DNA from: Hyphochytrium catenoides
Taxonomy: Eukaryota > Sar > Hyphochytriomycetes > Hyphochytriales > Hyphochytriaceae
NCBI GenBank assembly: GCA_900088475.1
Contig: FLMG01000154.1
Span: 1 to 64,000, forward strand
Direction of reading: 5' to 3'
DNA length: 64,000 nucleotides
Program-made: the position numbers and the translations under genes
The notes under the pieces: generated by a model
Told to the model about the DNA's origin: nothing
Database searches by the model: none
What the model saw: the letters and a program-made list of their open reading frames with translations, nothing else
Shown here: positions 10,601-23,831 of the stretch, in pieces
Position numbering within the stretch: position 1 is the stretch's first letter
Layout of the letters: each line of letters opens with the position of its first letter

Positions 10601-13600
10601 AAGCAAGCAAAAGACATTCCCTAGCCAATGGGTCACTCAAACGCTCCATATCTTCCTAGTGCGGATCAGACAGATAGTGACGGGCGACTTGAGAAAGATT
10701 GAAAGCAGTGGTCTTTCTGCGGTCAAGCAAACCTTCTCAGCTACTCAATCTTTCTTCTTTTCGCTTTTTAGGCTAGACGTAGTGGATCTGAAAGTGGAGC
10801 TGCTGCGAAGAGAGAAAGCCGTCCCTGCCGACGCGTCCAAAACCACACTCAAGGTTGTCTCTCTCCTCTCCTGCTCTATACCCATCTATGACTTCTCTTC
10901 TTACTCGAATGCAGCAGCCCTACTTATTGTTGCTCGACTCTTTTTCAATTCTATCTCTCTTGGGTCCCTCCTTCTTTCACTTTTAGTCGATGCTCAAAAC
11001 CGCCGTGGACGAAGAAGACGAGCTTGAGGACCAGGTGCTGGTGGAAGCTAAGTGGTGGAGAGAGCTTCTACCTGAAAAGCACGAAAGAGAGNNNNNNTTA
11101 TGCGGGCCATTGATGGCGCTGGGCAGGTTTATCTTTTCGGGAAGGGGGCAGGTGAAGAGCTCTACACCGTCGAGGAAGAGCACTTCCTCCCGCTCCCGGA
11201 CGACCCCCCGCACATGGAGCTTCTGTATGCGCTCTGGCGGACCAGAGTAAAGCCTGGGAGTATCAAGGTCTAAATTAGCATCCGTCCGGACAAGGATAAG
11301 AAACTCTCTATTTCACTGTGTTCGTCTCATGAACGTCGAATCCTTCTCTCCTCTCTGCCTCCCTATCCCGCTGCCTTTCTCTCCTTGTTACTTTCTGTGT
11401 TCAACATATTCCTCTATCGTCTCTCTTCCCTTCCACTGCGCTTATTCTCATCCTTTCCTATTAGGAGGCAGCAGTGAAACCTCCGCTCAAACTCAAAGCG
11501 TTTGGGACGAAGCCAAAGAGCAAGGATGAAGAGGCAGATGAAGAACAGAGGAATAGAGAAGAAGAAGAGCGGAATAGGCAGCAAAGAGAGGCAATCCCGG
11601 CCAGCTTTAGACCTAGAGAGAGTAAGGAAGCATACTGCAACCTTCTTTGTCTGCTGCCGCTTTCTTTCCAACCCTTATCTTCCTGCCTTTGTTGCTCTTG
11701 TCTCGTGCTAATACACTGCTTTTCTTCCCTATTATCTTGTCCATCTTGGTTTTCGCTTCTTCACATCATCTCTGTTTAGAAAGAGTTAACAAGCCGAAGA
11801 TGACGGTCTTGCCTGGAACGTTGCGGGGGCTGAGAATTAGCCACGTGTTCCCGAATGATCCAGAGGAAGAAGATGGAGACGTGCGGCAGAGAGGCAGTGA
11901 CGGGAAGGCGGTTATACCTTCCTCCCTTCTGTTGGCCTCTAGAGGCAGAAGTCCTGCGGGCAAGCAGCACAATGAGGGCAGAGGCTCCGTCCTCGAGGTT
12001 GCGGCTCCTTCTCTCCTCCGTCTCCCTACCGCAGATGAAGATGAGGAGGGTGTATCCAACCAATATTCCGCAGAGAAAGAAGATGATGGAGTTGCCTTTC
12101 GCGGACAGTACTTTGTGGAACTTAACGCCTCACAGACTCTCTTCCGGGCCTGGGGCCGAGAGGTCCATCAAGCAACAACCTCAGGGTCTGTCGCTTTCTT
12201 TCTAACGGAAGAAGGCGCCCTCCTCCTGACAGGTATTTACTCTTTGCTTTCTCTCTCCCTACTGTCTTCTCTCCTCCTCTCTATCCCCTATTCCTAAAAC
12301 TCATCTTCTCCTCTCTCTTTTTTTGGTTTCTGCGCAGCAACAGTTCCTTCGTGTCTAAGCGGCTTTAGTTCTTTTCTTCTCTTTTTCCTTCATTATCTAC
12401 TTATATATCTCGTCTCTTCATCCTCCTCCTTCTCTGTTGTTGAGAGTATGCTATCATCTCCATCTCTTCTCCTCGCACCCGGATCCCTTTTGCTGCTTTT
12501 TCTTACAGTTGGGTTCTTCTAGGGGGTCGGAAAGTTTGGTGGATGAAGGGCATCTCGCCAAGTGGAGAAGATAATGTAGAGAAGAGAAGAAGAGAAGTGG
12601 AAGCCAAAGAGAGAGAAGAGGAAGATCAAGATAACAAGAAGCCATCTGGAGGTGGTGCAGCAGGGGCGAGAGTGTCTCCAGCAGAGGCTACTGAACAGAA
12701 CAATGGAGATAAAGGAGCAAAGCCTGCAGAAGAGGAGACAATCCAGGAAGAAGAGAAGGCTCCAATGTTCACCCCTCGAACAAACTTGCTCCGTGGCGGG
12801 CCTGCAGGTTTGGATGAGGTCAGTAGGCGAACTCAGAGTAGAGCTTGCGTTTTTAACGAAAGAGGGGGAAGTGGAGGGGAAGAGGCGGGACGAGCTGTAT
12901 TATCATCAAGGAAAGAGAGCAATCGATTAAGGAGGAAGTACAATCTAGAGTTAAGTATCTTCTCTCACTCTGTCTTTCCCTCTGATATAAGGAGGACATT
13001 GCTGCTCAACTGCGGAAGAGAGAAGAGGATCTTCAAGCTGCTCAGCTGCGGGAAAAGGAGAGTCTTTATGAGCGGTGAGGACCTAACCCTTAAGTTCTCC
13101 CCTCCCTATCGCTGCCGCTACCCCCTCCTCCCTTGAAAGCTGCCTCACGTTTGTCTAGGTTTCTTTCAAGCCTTCACCACACCATATCTTTTCCTCTTGT
13201 CGCAGGTGCTCTCTCTCTCTGTGCCTCTCTGTCTCCCTCGGTCTCTCTCGGTCTGTCTCTCTCCTCCTTTCCCCCAATATCTGATACGTTCGCCTTATCA
13301 CAGTCGCAAACTTGTGATCCAGTACTTTGACTGCTGGTACCCGCCTATGAGTTACGCTACGCGGATGGAGTTCATGGAGAACGTACTCATGAAGGAGCTT
13401 GATTACGACGAGCTGACAGAAGCGCTAGAGGTCATCATCTCCCTCCTCCTCTCTCTCTTTCTTTCTCTCTCATTTACGCCTTCTCTCCTTGGTAGCTGGC
13501 TCCTGCGTGATTCGGTACCGTCTGTCTCTTTCCCCCCCTGCCACAGTTGCTGCATGTTGTGATAGCACTCTCCAGTTGCCTGCCCTTGATCGCGTTTCTC

Positions 13601-16600
13601 TCTTGCTTGGTCTGGTGATCTTTACCCGTCTGTGCGCCTTCGTCTATCACCAGAGGCGGAGAGGGAAATCCTCTAGCATGCGAAAGTTAAGGATTGCAGA
13701 GTTAGTAGAAGAATTGAGTCACTGTCTCATTGCACAGGTAGGCCGTCCGTCCTTGGGGTGTACTTCTTCTCCTTCTTTAAAGGACGAAAGCTGGCCCCCT
13801 ATCACAGGCTCCTCCGTCACTCACGAGCCCATCTAACTCTCTCTCTCTGTTCCTCTCCCTATTTATGTGGCTCTTCCTCTCTCTCTCTTCTTCTCTTCCT
13901 AGCACCCCAATGACCTGGTCTACTATCATTGCTGGATCCGTGTATACTCCTCTTTGTCTGGGCACTAATATGATGTCGTCACTTATACGTGTATTGCTTG
14001 ACATCTGCTGTCTTGGTCAGGTGGAGGTGCTGGGTCCTGAAGGCAATGAAGAAATGAAGAAAATCGAAGAAGGACTCAGAGTAAGACCATGCCTAACGCC
14101 ATGCTTAGACTCTGTCGTGCCCTGGTTGCTTTTAGTTCTTATTTTTGCCTATTCCTTGATAGGAATCGGCTGAAGTGAGCCAGCAGCTGAAGAGAAGTCG
14201 AGGCTTCAAGGAGGAGCTGAAAAAAAAGTTCGAAGAGAAATGGCCTCGAGTTGCAAAGTTCATGCAGGAGAAGGAGGAAGAAAGACTGAAAGAACAGAAG
14301 CGGAAAGAGGAAAGACGAATAGCAGAAGTTGAGGAAGATTATCAGCGGGCCGTCAGGCAGAGAAAGAGGTACAATTTCTCTTTGTCCCTTCTTCACTACC
14401 TCTGCATGCTGAGTGTCTTCGACCTTGGTCTTTTAGCATCTTCTGTCTCTTCGGAGGCCAATGATTACCTTACGCTCCCTCCTCTTCCTCTCGTCCGTAC
14501 TCTTGTTTCGTGTTCTTCAGTTTTCTCACAAAGGCTTTTGTCTTTTGTCTTTTGCTTTCCTTTTCTATCCCCGCTCCTAGGCGAGGCGTCTCTCTCTCCT
14601 CACCTACCAACCAAGGGATCAAAGCTTTTACTCCTCTAAGCTTCAGAGGCAGTAAGGCACTTGTAGGGCCCGAGAAAGGACAGGATGAGGAGGCGTCAAT
14701 CTCGTCGCAAAGTGATAGGATGCCTTCTAAGCGGATAGTGAAGGTACGTCATCACTAACTCCCTTACCTCCTAGATCTTTGCCCTTGTTATCTCTTCTCT
14801 GCTTCGTGTCGTCGCTAGATCAACAACTTCCTCTCATTCTGGACTCTCTTTTCTGTTATAATAACCTACTGACTTTCTTCTTCTCTCCCACCTTTCTTCC
14901 TGCAAGGTTGATGCCGGGCTGCACCACGCTCTCCTGTTGTCTTCAGAGGGAGGAGTGTCCTTCTGGGGTTCGGGAGTCCTCTCACAGGTCCCCTCCTCTG
15001 AGCACGCCAGGGAAGAGGAGGGGCTATCGATGCTCTCTTCTAGTTCTTCATCGGCTACCATAAATTCTACTAGAGAAAAAGCCACAGATAATGACGGGCG
15101 GAGCAACAACGAGAGGCAGAAAAAGCGAAAGGAGAGGGCTCGGCGTTGGCGGTTGGAGCTGGCCGAACCTGAACCAGTAGAAGCTTTGAGAGGAAGACAT
15201 GTTTCGGAGGTTCATTGAATCTCCTTTTCACCCTTTCTCACCTACTACCTTGTAGTCCTCTTTCCTTTTTCCTCTGCCTGTCAATCCCAGCACTTTCTGC
15301 TCTATTTCGTCTGGTCACCTCCTGATCCTAGGTGCTAGACCACCTCCCTTCACTTTCTTCTTATTTCCGCTGCTGCTTCTCGTTATGCATAGATCTCTTG
15401 TGGCAGTTCGTTTTGCGGCGTGGTGGATGCCGACGGCTCTCTCTTCCTCTGGGGAGCAGCGGCTGCCGGACAGCTTGGCCTGGACTTGCAGGGCGAGGAT
15501 CTCACCTCTCCTATCTGTGCATTCGAAGCAGTTCCTCCTTCCCTCGTCCGTCTCTCACTTGGCGGGAATATTAGAGGTACACCGCTGTTTTGACGCCATC
15601 CTCAGTAGCATTGTCGGTTCCTATCTTCAGCAGCGGACGTCTTCTATTCCCTGCTGTCGTCATTTGTGCTAAATCTGACTATTGTCGTTGTTGCCTTTCG
15701 TGTCCTGCCTCCACCAATAATGGAAATTATCCTCAAGTCAATAGTCACTCTTCCTCTATATCCTTTCCCCCTGCCCCTCCCGCATATTCATTTGCAGCCC
15801 GGAAGATCTCATGTGGAGCACTGCACTCGGCTTTAGTCACGGACACAGGCACGATCTCTCTGAAGCAGATCAGTACCTTGTTTGCTCATCTACCACCACC
15901 TGTCTCTCTACTCCCCTGAATGGGCGTCTCTTCTTATTACTTCTTTCATTCTACTGTCCGAAGCTGCATGTCACATCTTCCTCAGCTCGTTCGGTCCAAA
16001 TCTTACCCGCGATATGTCTAGGTTTGCTCTTTGTCTGGGGTTGCACGGATACTGGTCGATTAGGTAACCTCTAATAGTGCTGGAACCTAAGAGGAAGTCA
16101 AGGACCTCTTTCTGAGAACCTTCGTTTGTTCTTGGCCCATGCTCTCCGGCTTCTTTATTCCTCAAGCGTCTGCTGGCTTAACCCCATTAGTAGACAATGC
16201 TTCTTCCTTCCTGAGAATTGTCCCCTATGTACCCGATTTTCTGTCTTAGTACATCCTGCTGAACGCTTTCGCCCTAGGTTTGGACTTCGATAACCTTCCC
16301 TCCAACCTCGCAACGCCTGTTCCCGTGCCCTCGGACTGCTTTGGGAACGAGAGAGTTGCCGAGGTAAACCCCTCAGCAGTATCATGTGTGTGTCCATGTA
16401 TCTATCTTGAGAGGCAAAGGGGTTGTTGTGAGGTTGAGATAAGCGGAGCCGAGGAAAAGACTTAACCTTGAGAGTGAGAATAAGGCAGAAAGAGCGACAC
16501 GAAATACCTAGAAATTGTCTTGAAACGTAGGTGTCTTTTGCGGGGCTTGTCTAAGGTCTGAACGGGGGTAAGGTAGCCATATTAAGAAAGATAAGGAGGG

Positions 16601-19600
16601 ATCAAAGGAGGGTTACAGACGTCCCCACGCTCTGGGTCTGACCTCAACAACTTCTTTGTCTTTGTGCTGTCAGGTGTCTTGCGGTTATGTGCAAACGCTA
16701 GTTGGTACGGGCCTTCTTCCTCCTCTTAGCCTCTCTTTCTCCGGAGCTCGGGTGTTGGGGGAGGGGGGGAGACATGCTTCACTGATCCTTCTTTGGGGCT
16801 TTCTATGGGCACTCTCCCCTTCAGGAGCCCCCCCTTCTACTCTTGCAATCTGTTCCTTCGCGGTCCACTTTATCTCTACTATCCTGTTCTGACCATAGCA
16901 CTTAATCAGCCACCGAGGTGTATGAGAGATTGGAAGGCGGTGTATCTGTGAGACGCGGGGGTAAGCTATATGCTGCAGGCTCTGCTGCTGCGTTAGGTCG
17001 TCCACAGAAGCGGTGGGAGGCTGTCCGCAGTTTGGATGACAAGCGGGTTATCGCAATTTCCGCGGGGCAGGGACACCAAGGTAAGCCAAAAAGAAAGAAG
17101 GCAACAATGCTTGGATGCAAAAGTCTCCCCACTAATTGCAGTGTAGCTCTCGGTCCTTGTTCTCCCTTCCTCTCCATAGTTAAACCAGTGTGCCTCCTTA
17201 GCTGTGGTCATCCTTCCCCGTCCTATCAATAGGCATTTGCTACCCCTTCTCTCACTCTTTCTCCTCCACGTCCTTTCCCTAGTCTTATGGCAGTTCTCAG
17301 TTCCGTCACTTTCATCTCGCTGTCTGTTTTTACGATCCATTTTCTTCCCCTCATCTCCTGGGTTTGTGGTCAAGTTCATCAGACCTAACCTTCCCCTATC
17401 ATGTCTTCGTCATAATATGTTAGGATGTGTGACCGATGATGGGGAGCTGTATACCTGGGGGTCCAACATAGCGGGCTGCTGCGGTCTCTCCACTTCAGTC
17501 CTTTTTGCTCCTGAGCCGTGCCTCGTCTTTGCCCTCTATAGAGCTCCAGAAAACATTTCTCTCCTCTCGTCTCCCCTCTATCGGAAGAGGGAAAGAAAAG
17601 GACTGGAAGAGAGTAGCGAGCAGGGAAAGAGCACGCATCAAAATGAGAGAGAGAATATGAAGGAAGGAAAGCAGAACCCTGGAGAGGCTTTGCCGCACAC
17701 ATCAGAGAATTTAGTGCAGAGGGAAGAGGCAGGAAAAAAAGGAACGTTTCCCAAACCTGCATGTTCTCAGTCTTCCACCTTTCGGCAGAGAGACGCTGCT
17801 TTGGCTCTCGATGGAAAGAAAGGGGGAGAGGGAGAAGCTTGTTGCACTCACACGCAAAGAGATGCATGTCCGTGGTGGCAAGTAGATCTTAAGGCGAGAT
17901 GTACCGTTGCAAATATAAAGGTAAACCAGGTTGGGGAGTGGGAGACTTCTTTTAGGTAAACTCTAGCGCTTTATTAATTAGAGAGTAAAGCAGGACAACA
18001 GAGACCAAAAGAGGACATCTGCCAAAGAAGGAGACGGCAACATGGCGCAGCGAGAGAGGGAAAGACAGACGGAGTGTGAAACCCCAATGGGCGAAAGGCG
18101 ATGATGGTGGAAACGGTGCATATAAGAGCTTGCACATGAGAGGTGCCGAGCCTTAATCATCATCACTTACTCTTCCGTCTTATTAGGTATGGAATCGCAC
18201 TGACAGTGCAAGGGAGGCGCTGTTCCCCTTCTGGATTTTCGTCTCTCTAGTTCCTTTGGACCCCAGAGGCTTGGGTCTCCGAAGTCTAGAGGAGGCCAGA
18301 GAGAAGAGCCTCCTCTCCCGAAGGTTTGACATAAGTGACAGTGAAGGAGAGAGGCTCATAGAGTGGCATATGGAAGAAGAGACGGTCGCGAGATACGTCA
18401 GGTACGAGCTGGGTGGCCAGCGTGGACAAGATGAGGAAGAAGCGTAATATATTTTATATGTTTATCACTGCTCTCTATTTGCCAAGAGGCATCTGGCGTT
18501 TGAATAATTTCTTACCCTCGTCGCAGAATTCAGTGCGAACGGACAACATTCCTGCACCTAGCCCAAGTAGAAGTCTTTGGATATAGAGAAAAGGAGCCCT
18601 GTAAGGCCTATTGCTTGCCTCTTTCTTTGGACATCCTCCTCTGGTCATACCTGAGGTCGCTCTTTCTCTTTAGCCTTCGAGTTTCCTTCTTCCCATCATC
18701 TCAGTGTCCGCTCGTCGATAAGGAGTTAGCACATGTACCTAACCTCTTTCCCTGTCTGTTCCCCGACGCGTTATGCTGTATCTCTATTTAGACTGTGGAA
18801 GGGTCACTAACGTCCACTGCGGCCCGGGCGCTACCGTCGCCATCTTGGGTGCGCTCAGGGACCAAAGGTACGGAGAGATTTGCGATGCGCAGCTTCTCAA
18901 ATCATTCATTTCTGCGATGACACCTGGGCTGCGCCACTGGTAGCCTGAGTAGGCTCTTGCCCAGTATCCGCACTAAATAAATAGGCAACTCTATGCCGTC
19001 TACGCTTACGCAATGTCCTGGTTCTCCCTTCCATGATGAGAGGGCGTGGTCTCCTCTTGTTGATGCCGACTGAGGCAACTATTTTGCTATAGTTCTACCA
19101 TCGCTGTTCTTCTCTTGGTGCTAACGCTTTTAGTCTTGCCTGACGCCTCTTTGCTGGCTACTTTATTGAAGTGCTCTAGAGCGGCGATACGTCCAGGCGA
19201 TCCAAGCTGATGCGGATAACGCCCTTATATTAAGATATCTGCCTGTATATGAAGAGCTATATAACCGGTAAAGGCCTTGTTGCCCGCATCTTCTAGTCCT
19301 GCCTTTGATGACATCCTTGCTCTGCGCGGCACCTTGTCGCTTACCCTTGCTCCATCGGATCTTCTCACGTGATGTCGTATCTGTTCTCTCCCGGTCAGGC
19401 TGGGAAGAGGAACAAAGGAGACCGCTCGAGCCAAACAATGCTTACTATGTATGGGAGCACAGCGGTCAGTAGTTCCTTTTTTTCGTCTTATCTGTAGTGA
19501 CTCCTAATGCGGGCTATTGGCTGGGCTACACTTTGTCTCTTTTCTTCTTTTGCAGGTGCGAGATCTGCAACCTGGAAGTGCTACTGGGGAATACAGTGCT

Positions 19601-20006
19601 CAGTAGTGGGGACTTCAAACCTAAGCAACTCAAGGTTCACTCGGTTCTTTCCGTTATCTCTGACCTCTACTGACGCTTCTGTCAAACTTTAACTTTGGAC
19701 TTCTGCAAATGAGCCACACTTCGTGTGCTGCCACTAGAATGCATGGCGACCCTACTGACGCTTACTGCCGTCTCTCTTCTGGCAGGAGTTAATACGCGAA
19801 GTCTTGGCATACGAGCCTCCCAAGCCTCAGCTGCAAGAGAAGAGGGTAGGCCCTAACTCCCATTTTGGCACTATGATGCTGCTAACTCTATTCGCGGGCC
19901 TCTTTGGCTCCAGGCTCAAAGAGGAAGTATTTTAGATCAACTAGCTTCGAAGATTAAACGACTATCTGCTGGCCAGATTTTTCCAGACCGTAAGAGCGAG
20001 AGGTAG
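7621..20006 (+). CDS. Giant EF-hand / RCC1-like / F-type-lectin-like multidomain protein; many exons
   Basis: More than 30 exons read on one strand. Suggested start is ATG 7621 (MADGAGETAIDHQILAAA); the join to the next exon is uncertain and ATG 7985 (MVKLTALLSF) is an alternative. Order: acidic Ser-rich tract (about 8240-8320); EF-hand loop DADGSGQIDFKE (about 8925); degenerate loop DPSGSTGLDIIDF (9512); loop DFDGGGSITEDE (9958); fourth loop split by an intron (YDEDG at 10190, SGSIEYKEF at 10550); charged coiled-coil regions (11490-11620, 12560-12780, 13000-13075, 14170-14370); RCC1-like pieces such as VDAGLHHALLLSSEGG (14907), VVDADGSLFLWGAAAAGQLG (15420), KISCGALHSALVTDTG (15800) and CVTDDGELYTWGSN (17427); a fucolectin/F5-8C-like region with CTHTQ, PWWQVDL (17870) and VWNRTD (18188); and a C-terminal CEIC segment. 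Calcium-responsive scaffold or carbohydrate binding is inference. Six N bases interrupt it at 11092. Confidence 0.65.
11092..11097. other. Six-base N gap inside a coding exon
   Basis: Six undetermined bases fall inside an exon of the giant gene, between a stretch ending HERE and one beginning YAGH. Six bases keep the frame, but the true gap length is not known. Confidence 0.95.
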
Positions 20007-20250
20007 ATCACTTATCTACATCGCATAGGGTGTTCGAAGAGGGTTCTTGGCAGGGACAACAGATGGACCTATCATAGCAGCATAGATGAGAACCCTTGCC
20101 CTTAAGAGAAAAGCAAAAAGCAAGCGATGGTCATGTTTGCTAGTACATCCGATGCCTCATTCCCCGCCACCTTCCTGGAGACATTCAGCTAGAAGTAGCA
20201 GATAGGCCAGAACATATGTTGTGGCATACCGAGGAACGGAAATAGCCCGC

Positions 20251-21393
20251 TCAATGATAATTACCCTTGAAGCGGACCTCTTTGGCGTGCCAAAGCCCCA
20301 TTCTGAGCCCGTCAATCACAGTCATAGTTCGTAGAGCTATCTTATAGTACTCTTGGACGTAAGCCTTAGCCTCGGTAGGCAAGCTAACCACCAGCATCTA
20401 GGGAAAATGAAAGTGTCAACTTCTTATCTTCGGTATGAAACAGAGAGGAGCCTGCAACTCAAAGGGATGTGATAAGGTAAACTTTGCCCCATCAGTTTAG
20501 ATCGACAGGATCGAGATCAATCGTATGGCAAAGATGAAAGGCGCTTTGAGAATAGGGACCACATCAGACTATTATGACGGGACAAAGGTCCCCTAAAACC
20601 TACACTGAAAGTCTTACCTGCTCCATAATCCTGAGGATATGGCCAATGCTGAACGTCTTCTGAGACGAATAAGCGGAGACATCTCTATCTATCTTGCATA
20701 GATGACAGAACTTCAAGTCTAAAAGCAGCAGGGACAAGTATAATAGCGGCCCTCTGACCGCATTTCCACCGTGGTCTCTTCCAGAAACCACTCTCGCTAG
20801 CTCACGATAGACTGCGAGAAGTTCTTGTGTGCTCTCTTCAATGGCATCTCCTCGCACTTCATTTTCTCGAGGAAGATAAGACAGCTCCGGAGACCCAGCC
20901 ACTTCTTTCCACTTTGGCAGGAATTCTTGCAAAGCAGCAATGAGAACTGAAGATTGACAAATCTCCCCTTGAAAAGCAAACCCCTCAGACTCTTCTCCTT
21001 GCTCTTCTTGGATAATCTGCCCAAAGATGAAAGAGCGGTACTTCCAAAGAGACTCATGACCCGGAAAGTTAAGAATCCACTCCGTGCTCCGAATAATCTC
21101 CAGGAGATGAAGAGAGATTGGTATAGAAGGGGCCACTACGTCGGGGAAGATCAAATGTGTGGCTTGTCCTTGTCGTCTCAGCCACTCCGAAATGGTCTTT
21201 CTGGTCTTCTCCTCGCACTGAGCAGCTTTACTCATATCTCCTCCTCTGTCGATCCAGTAATAGTAAGAGGGCAAAAGCTTGGCTAGCAGAAGTTGGCGGT
21301 AATGGATGGCGGAATAGTCGGAAACATGGCGATCAACCCATTGAGCGTTGAGGTCAATCTCGTCAAGAAGCTGTCACATCCACATAAAGGCCA

Positions 21394-21424
<31 letters not shown>

Positions 21425-22939
21425 GGATAAGAGAGGATCGGTGTTCATCGAGGCAGAAGTAGCCAAAGGATGACGGAGGTAATAAGGGCTAGAATTTCTT
21501 GTATGAGGAAAGACTGCACCAGACGTGAAGAGCAACCCAACAATGGGAGGCAAAGGAGCCAGGCCAGTTGTCTAGCTTACCATGTCTAGTGTGATGTGAG
21601 AGCAGATCCAATAGCGGTGAGTCCAGGCGTAGTAGTTGCGCGGGTACATGTCCGCCACACGAGAGCAGAGATCTAGCTCTCTTCCCAGTAAGGACCGCAT
21701 CAGCTCTCGATGTTCAGAATCCTCTGGCGCTCTACGATCTGTTTCTTGGGGCTCCAGTTTTGCCGCATTCTCTCTTTGAGGCTGAGCTACCTGGCCTTCT
21801 GTCTTTCCCTCGTCCAATAGCCTCTTGATGCACCACTTCCTTGAAAGCGCACAAAGTAGGAAAGAAAGATCAATCATCAGGCAATAACAAGGAGATGCAA
21901 GATACCAATGTGTGCCAACCTATGAGACCAGGTTTCTGGGCTCTTAGGATGTTTTGAGAAGATGAGCGAGCAAAGGCGAATATCCTCTTCAGCATTCTGC
22001 TCACTAAGAACAATAAGCTCCTTTCTACAAAGAGGCATCGAAGGTATCAGCGGAAGGTGGGTCAGTTGAATGACGCAGGTAGGCGGGAAACCCTTAGTCG
22101 CAGTAGGAAGGCCTAGTAGAAGGGTTGGCGGGTGGACGGAGATAAATAAGAGCGGCCAGAAGAGGAGAGACAACGGACCAGGAAGAGGCTAGTTGACGGA
22201 TATTGGCTTCAGAGGGAAAGGTGTCAAGCTATTCTTCGTCGTCGTAGAGGCCCGTCGGAGAGCACCGCTTCGGGCAGGTAAGCTATGTACCTCAGATTCC
22301 AAGCGGCGTGATAGTCTGCATTGACGAGTAGGACTGCGCGGGTGCAAGAAAGAAGCATCTTCGCGCTATCCTTGGTTTCCTGCAGAGCACAGCGACAGGT
22401 CACTGCAGAAAAATGAAGGCAACCAGCATAGTAAGGATGCCCACGACATGACGGAGATGCGAGAGGAAATACGGAGGAGCTGGCAGAAGACGAGGAAGAA
22501 TCAAGAGGGAGCAACGAGGGGCTCGTGACGAACCTGACCGGAGCATCCACTTTTCCATGCAGCTCTTTCATGATGCAAACAGGTCAGAGCTGCCCTGAAG
22601 AAGTCAGGAAGGTGTTGATAGGATATTCCAAGTTTGTGATCCACAAGAAGGAAGGCCTGGGCGCCTTCCATTATATTTTCCTCCTTCTGACCTTCATTCT
22701 CCTCCGCTTTCTGCGCTGTTGGGACAAAAAGCCCAATTTCATTGCTAAGGATAAGAGGCAGGAAGGATGCAAGAGTAGACCTCAGCCTCAAATACTAGGG
22801 TGAAGAGCGAGAAGCTGCGCAGAGAAAGCAGCGAAGGCGGCCCAGCCATATGCAAGTGATCGGAATGTGGGAGAGGGAACACTCACATCAGCGGGTCCTC
22901 CAAAAAGAGGTCATCCAGCCTTCTCAACAGATCGCTCAT
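20251..22939 (-). CDS. PTAR1: Protein prenyltransferase alpha-subunit repeat protein (PTAR1-like)
   Basis: Multi-exon minus-strand gene starting MSDLLRRLDDLFLEDPLM at 22939 and ending VRFKGNYH with TGA at 20251-20253. It carries the helical repeats of prenyltransferase alpha subunits: NADYHAAWNLR (about 22290), HPKSPETWSHRLAH (21930), then YPRNYYAWTHRYW (21620). A C-terminal region follows with GHESLWKYRSFIFGQI (21060). The last exon (QEYYKIALRTMTVIDGLRMG) joins in phase after RIMEQ at 20620. Family members pair with a beta subunit to attach geranylgeranyl groups; PTAR1 proteins work in the GGTase-III context. Repeat spacing and C-terminal length fit PTAR1 better than FNTA or RABGGTA, but this is from memory. 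A short GA repeat lies in one intron at 21400. Confidence 0.8.
21399..21426. repeat. Short GA microsatellite
   Basis: About 12 GA units lie in an intron of the PTAR1-like gene. Confidence 0.85.
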
Positions 22940-23831
22940 AAGGAAGTCATTCAGCTCTAGACGCTGCAGTCAAGCAACCCGAGGAATATACAGACAGTCA
23001 CTAGGATGGCATTTACTCTCTTCCTTGCTCCTCCTCTGGTTGCGCGCCTCACGGCTAAGTGGACTGATCTACTGGGAGCTCAATCAATAGCGTAGTCTCT
23101 AGGAACCCTTCACAGATTGTGCTTTGGGTCGTTCTTTCGTATGCTATTGACTCTGTGTCTCGGTCTTTGCTGGTCACTCTCTCATCCAAAGGTGCATGTG
23201 CCGATCATCGCGTGGCAGCAGACTCAAATGATGACCTTATAAAGCCAATTTCTGGAGGATCTCGAAGATGCAGATCGGCTGTTTCCCATAGTTCGTCGCT
23301 ACAGTGGCTGAATCTCTAAACTGTCGCTGTTCTAGTACAGTACTTAGTACACCTTATGCTTTCTAAACAGGCCATAGATATCACTGACTTCCCATTGTTG
23401 TCGCATAATTGCTTCTCATCACTTGAAGACATCTATCTCATCACTTTTATAAAACGATGAAAGGGCAAGCGAGCGACACAGAGCCAGCGCTAGAGCACCT
23501 GTTGGGGCATCTCAAGGAAAGGATCTAGAAGGTGCTGCAAGACGCAACTGGGCTGCCCTATGGTCGAGCGTCAATAGAAATAAATAATGCTTATTGTTAG
23601 TGAAACAGGGCTCATCTCCATGCTAGGAAATAGCTATAGGTGTCTTTCAGCTTTCGCTGGGGTGTCTGATGCTGCACAGACCGAGGAAACATAAAGGAGT
23701 TGGCAAGCGACGGTAAGAAGAGGAGCAGATAAGTGAAGAACTTCTGGAGGAGAACATGACCGCGAGGGCACTGCTCAAATCGTAGAAAAGATGGCACAGG
23801 GTAGAGTACAGGGCAGACTGGGATATCCTTC
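22940..23831. other. Intergenic region
   Basis: This region lies between the 5' end of the PTAR1-like gene and the 3' end of the PrsW-like gene, both on the minus strand. Only short, unsupported reading frames were seen. The left end should contain the PTAR1 promoter. Confidence 0.3.
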
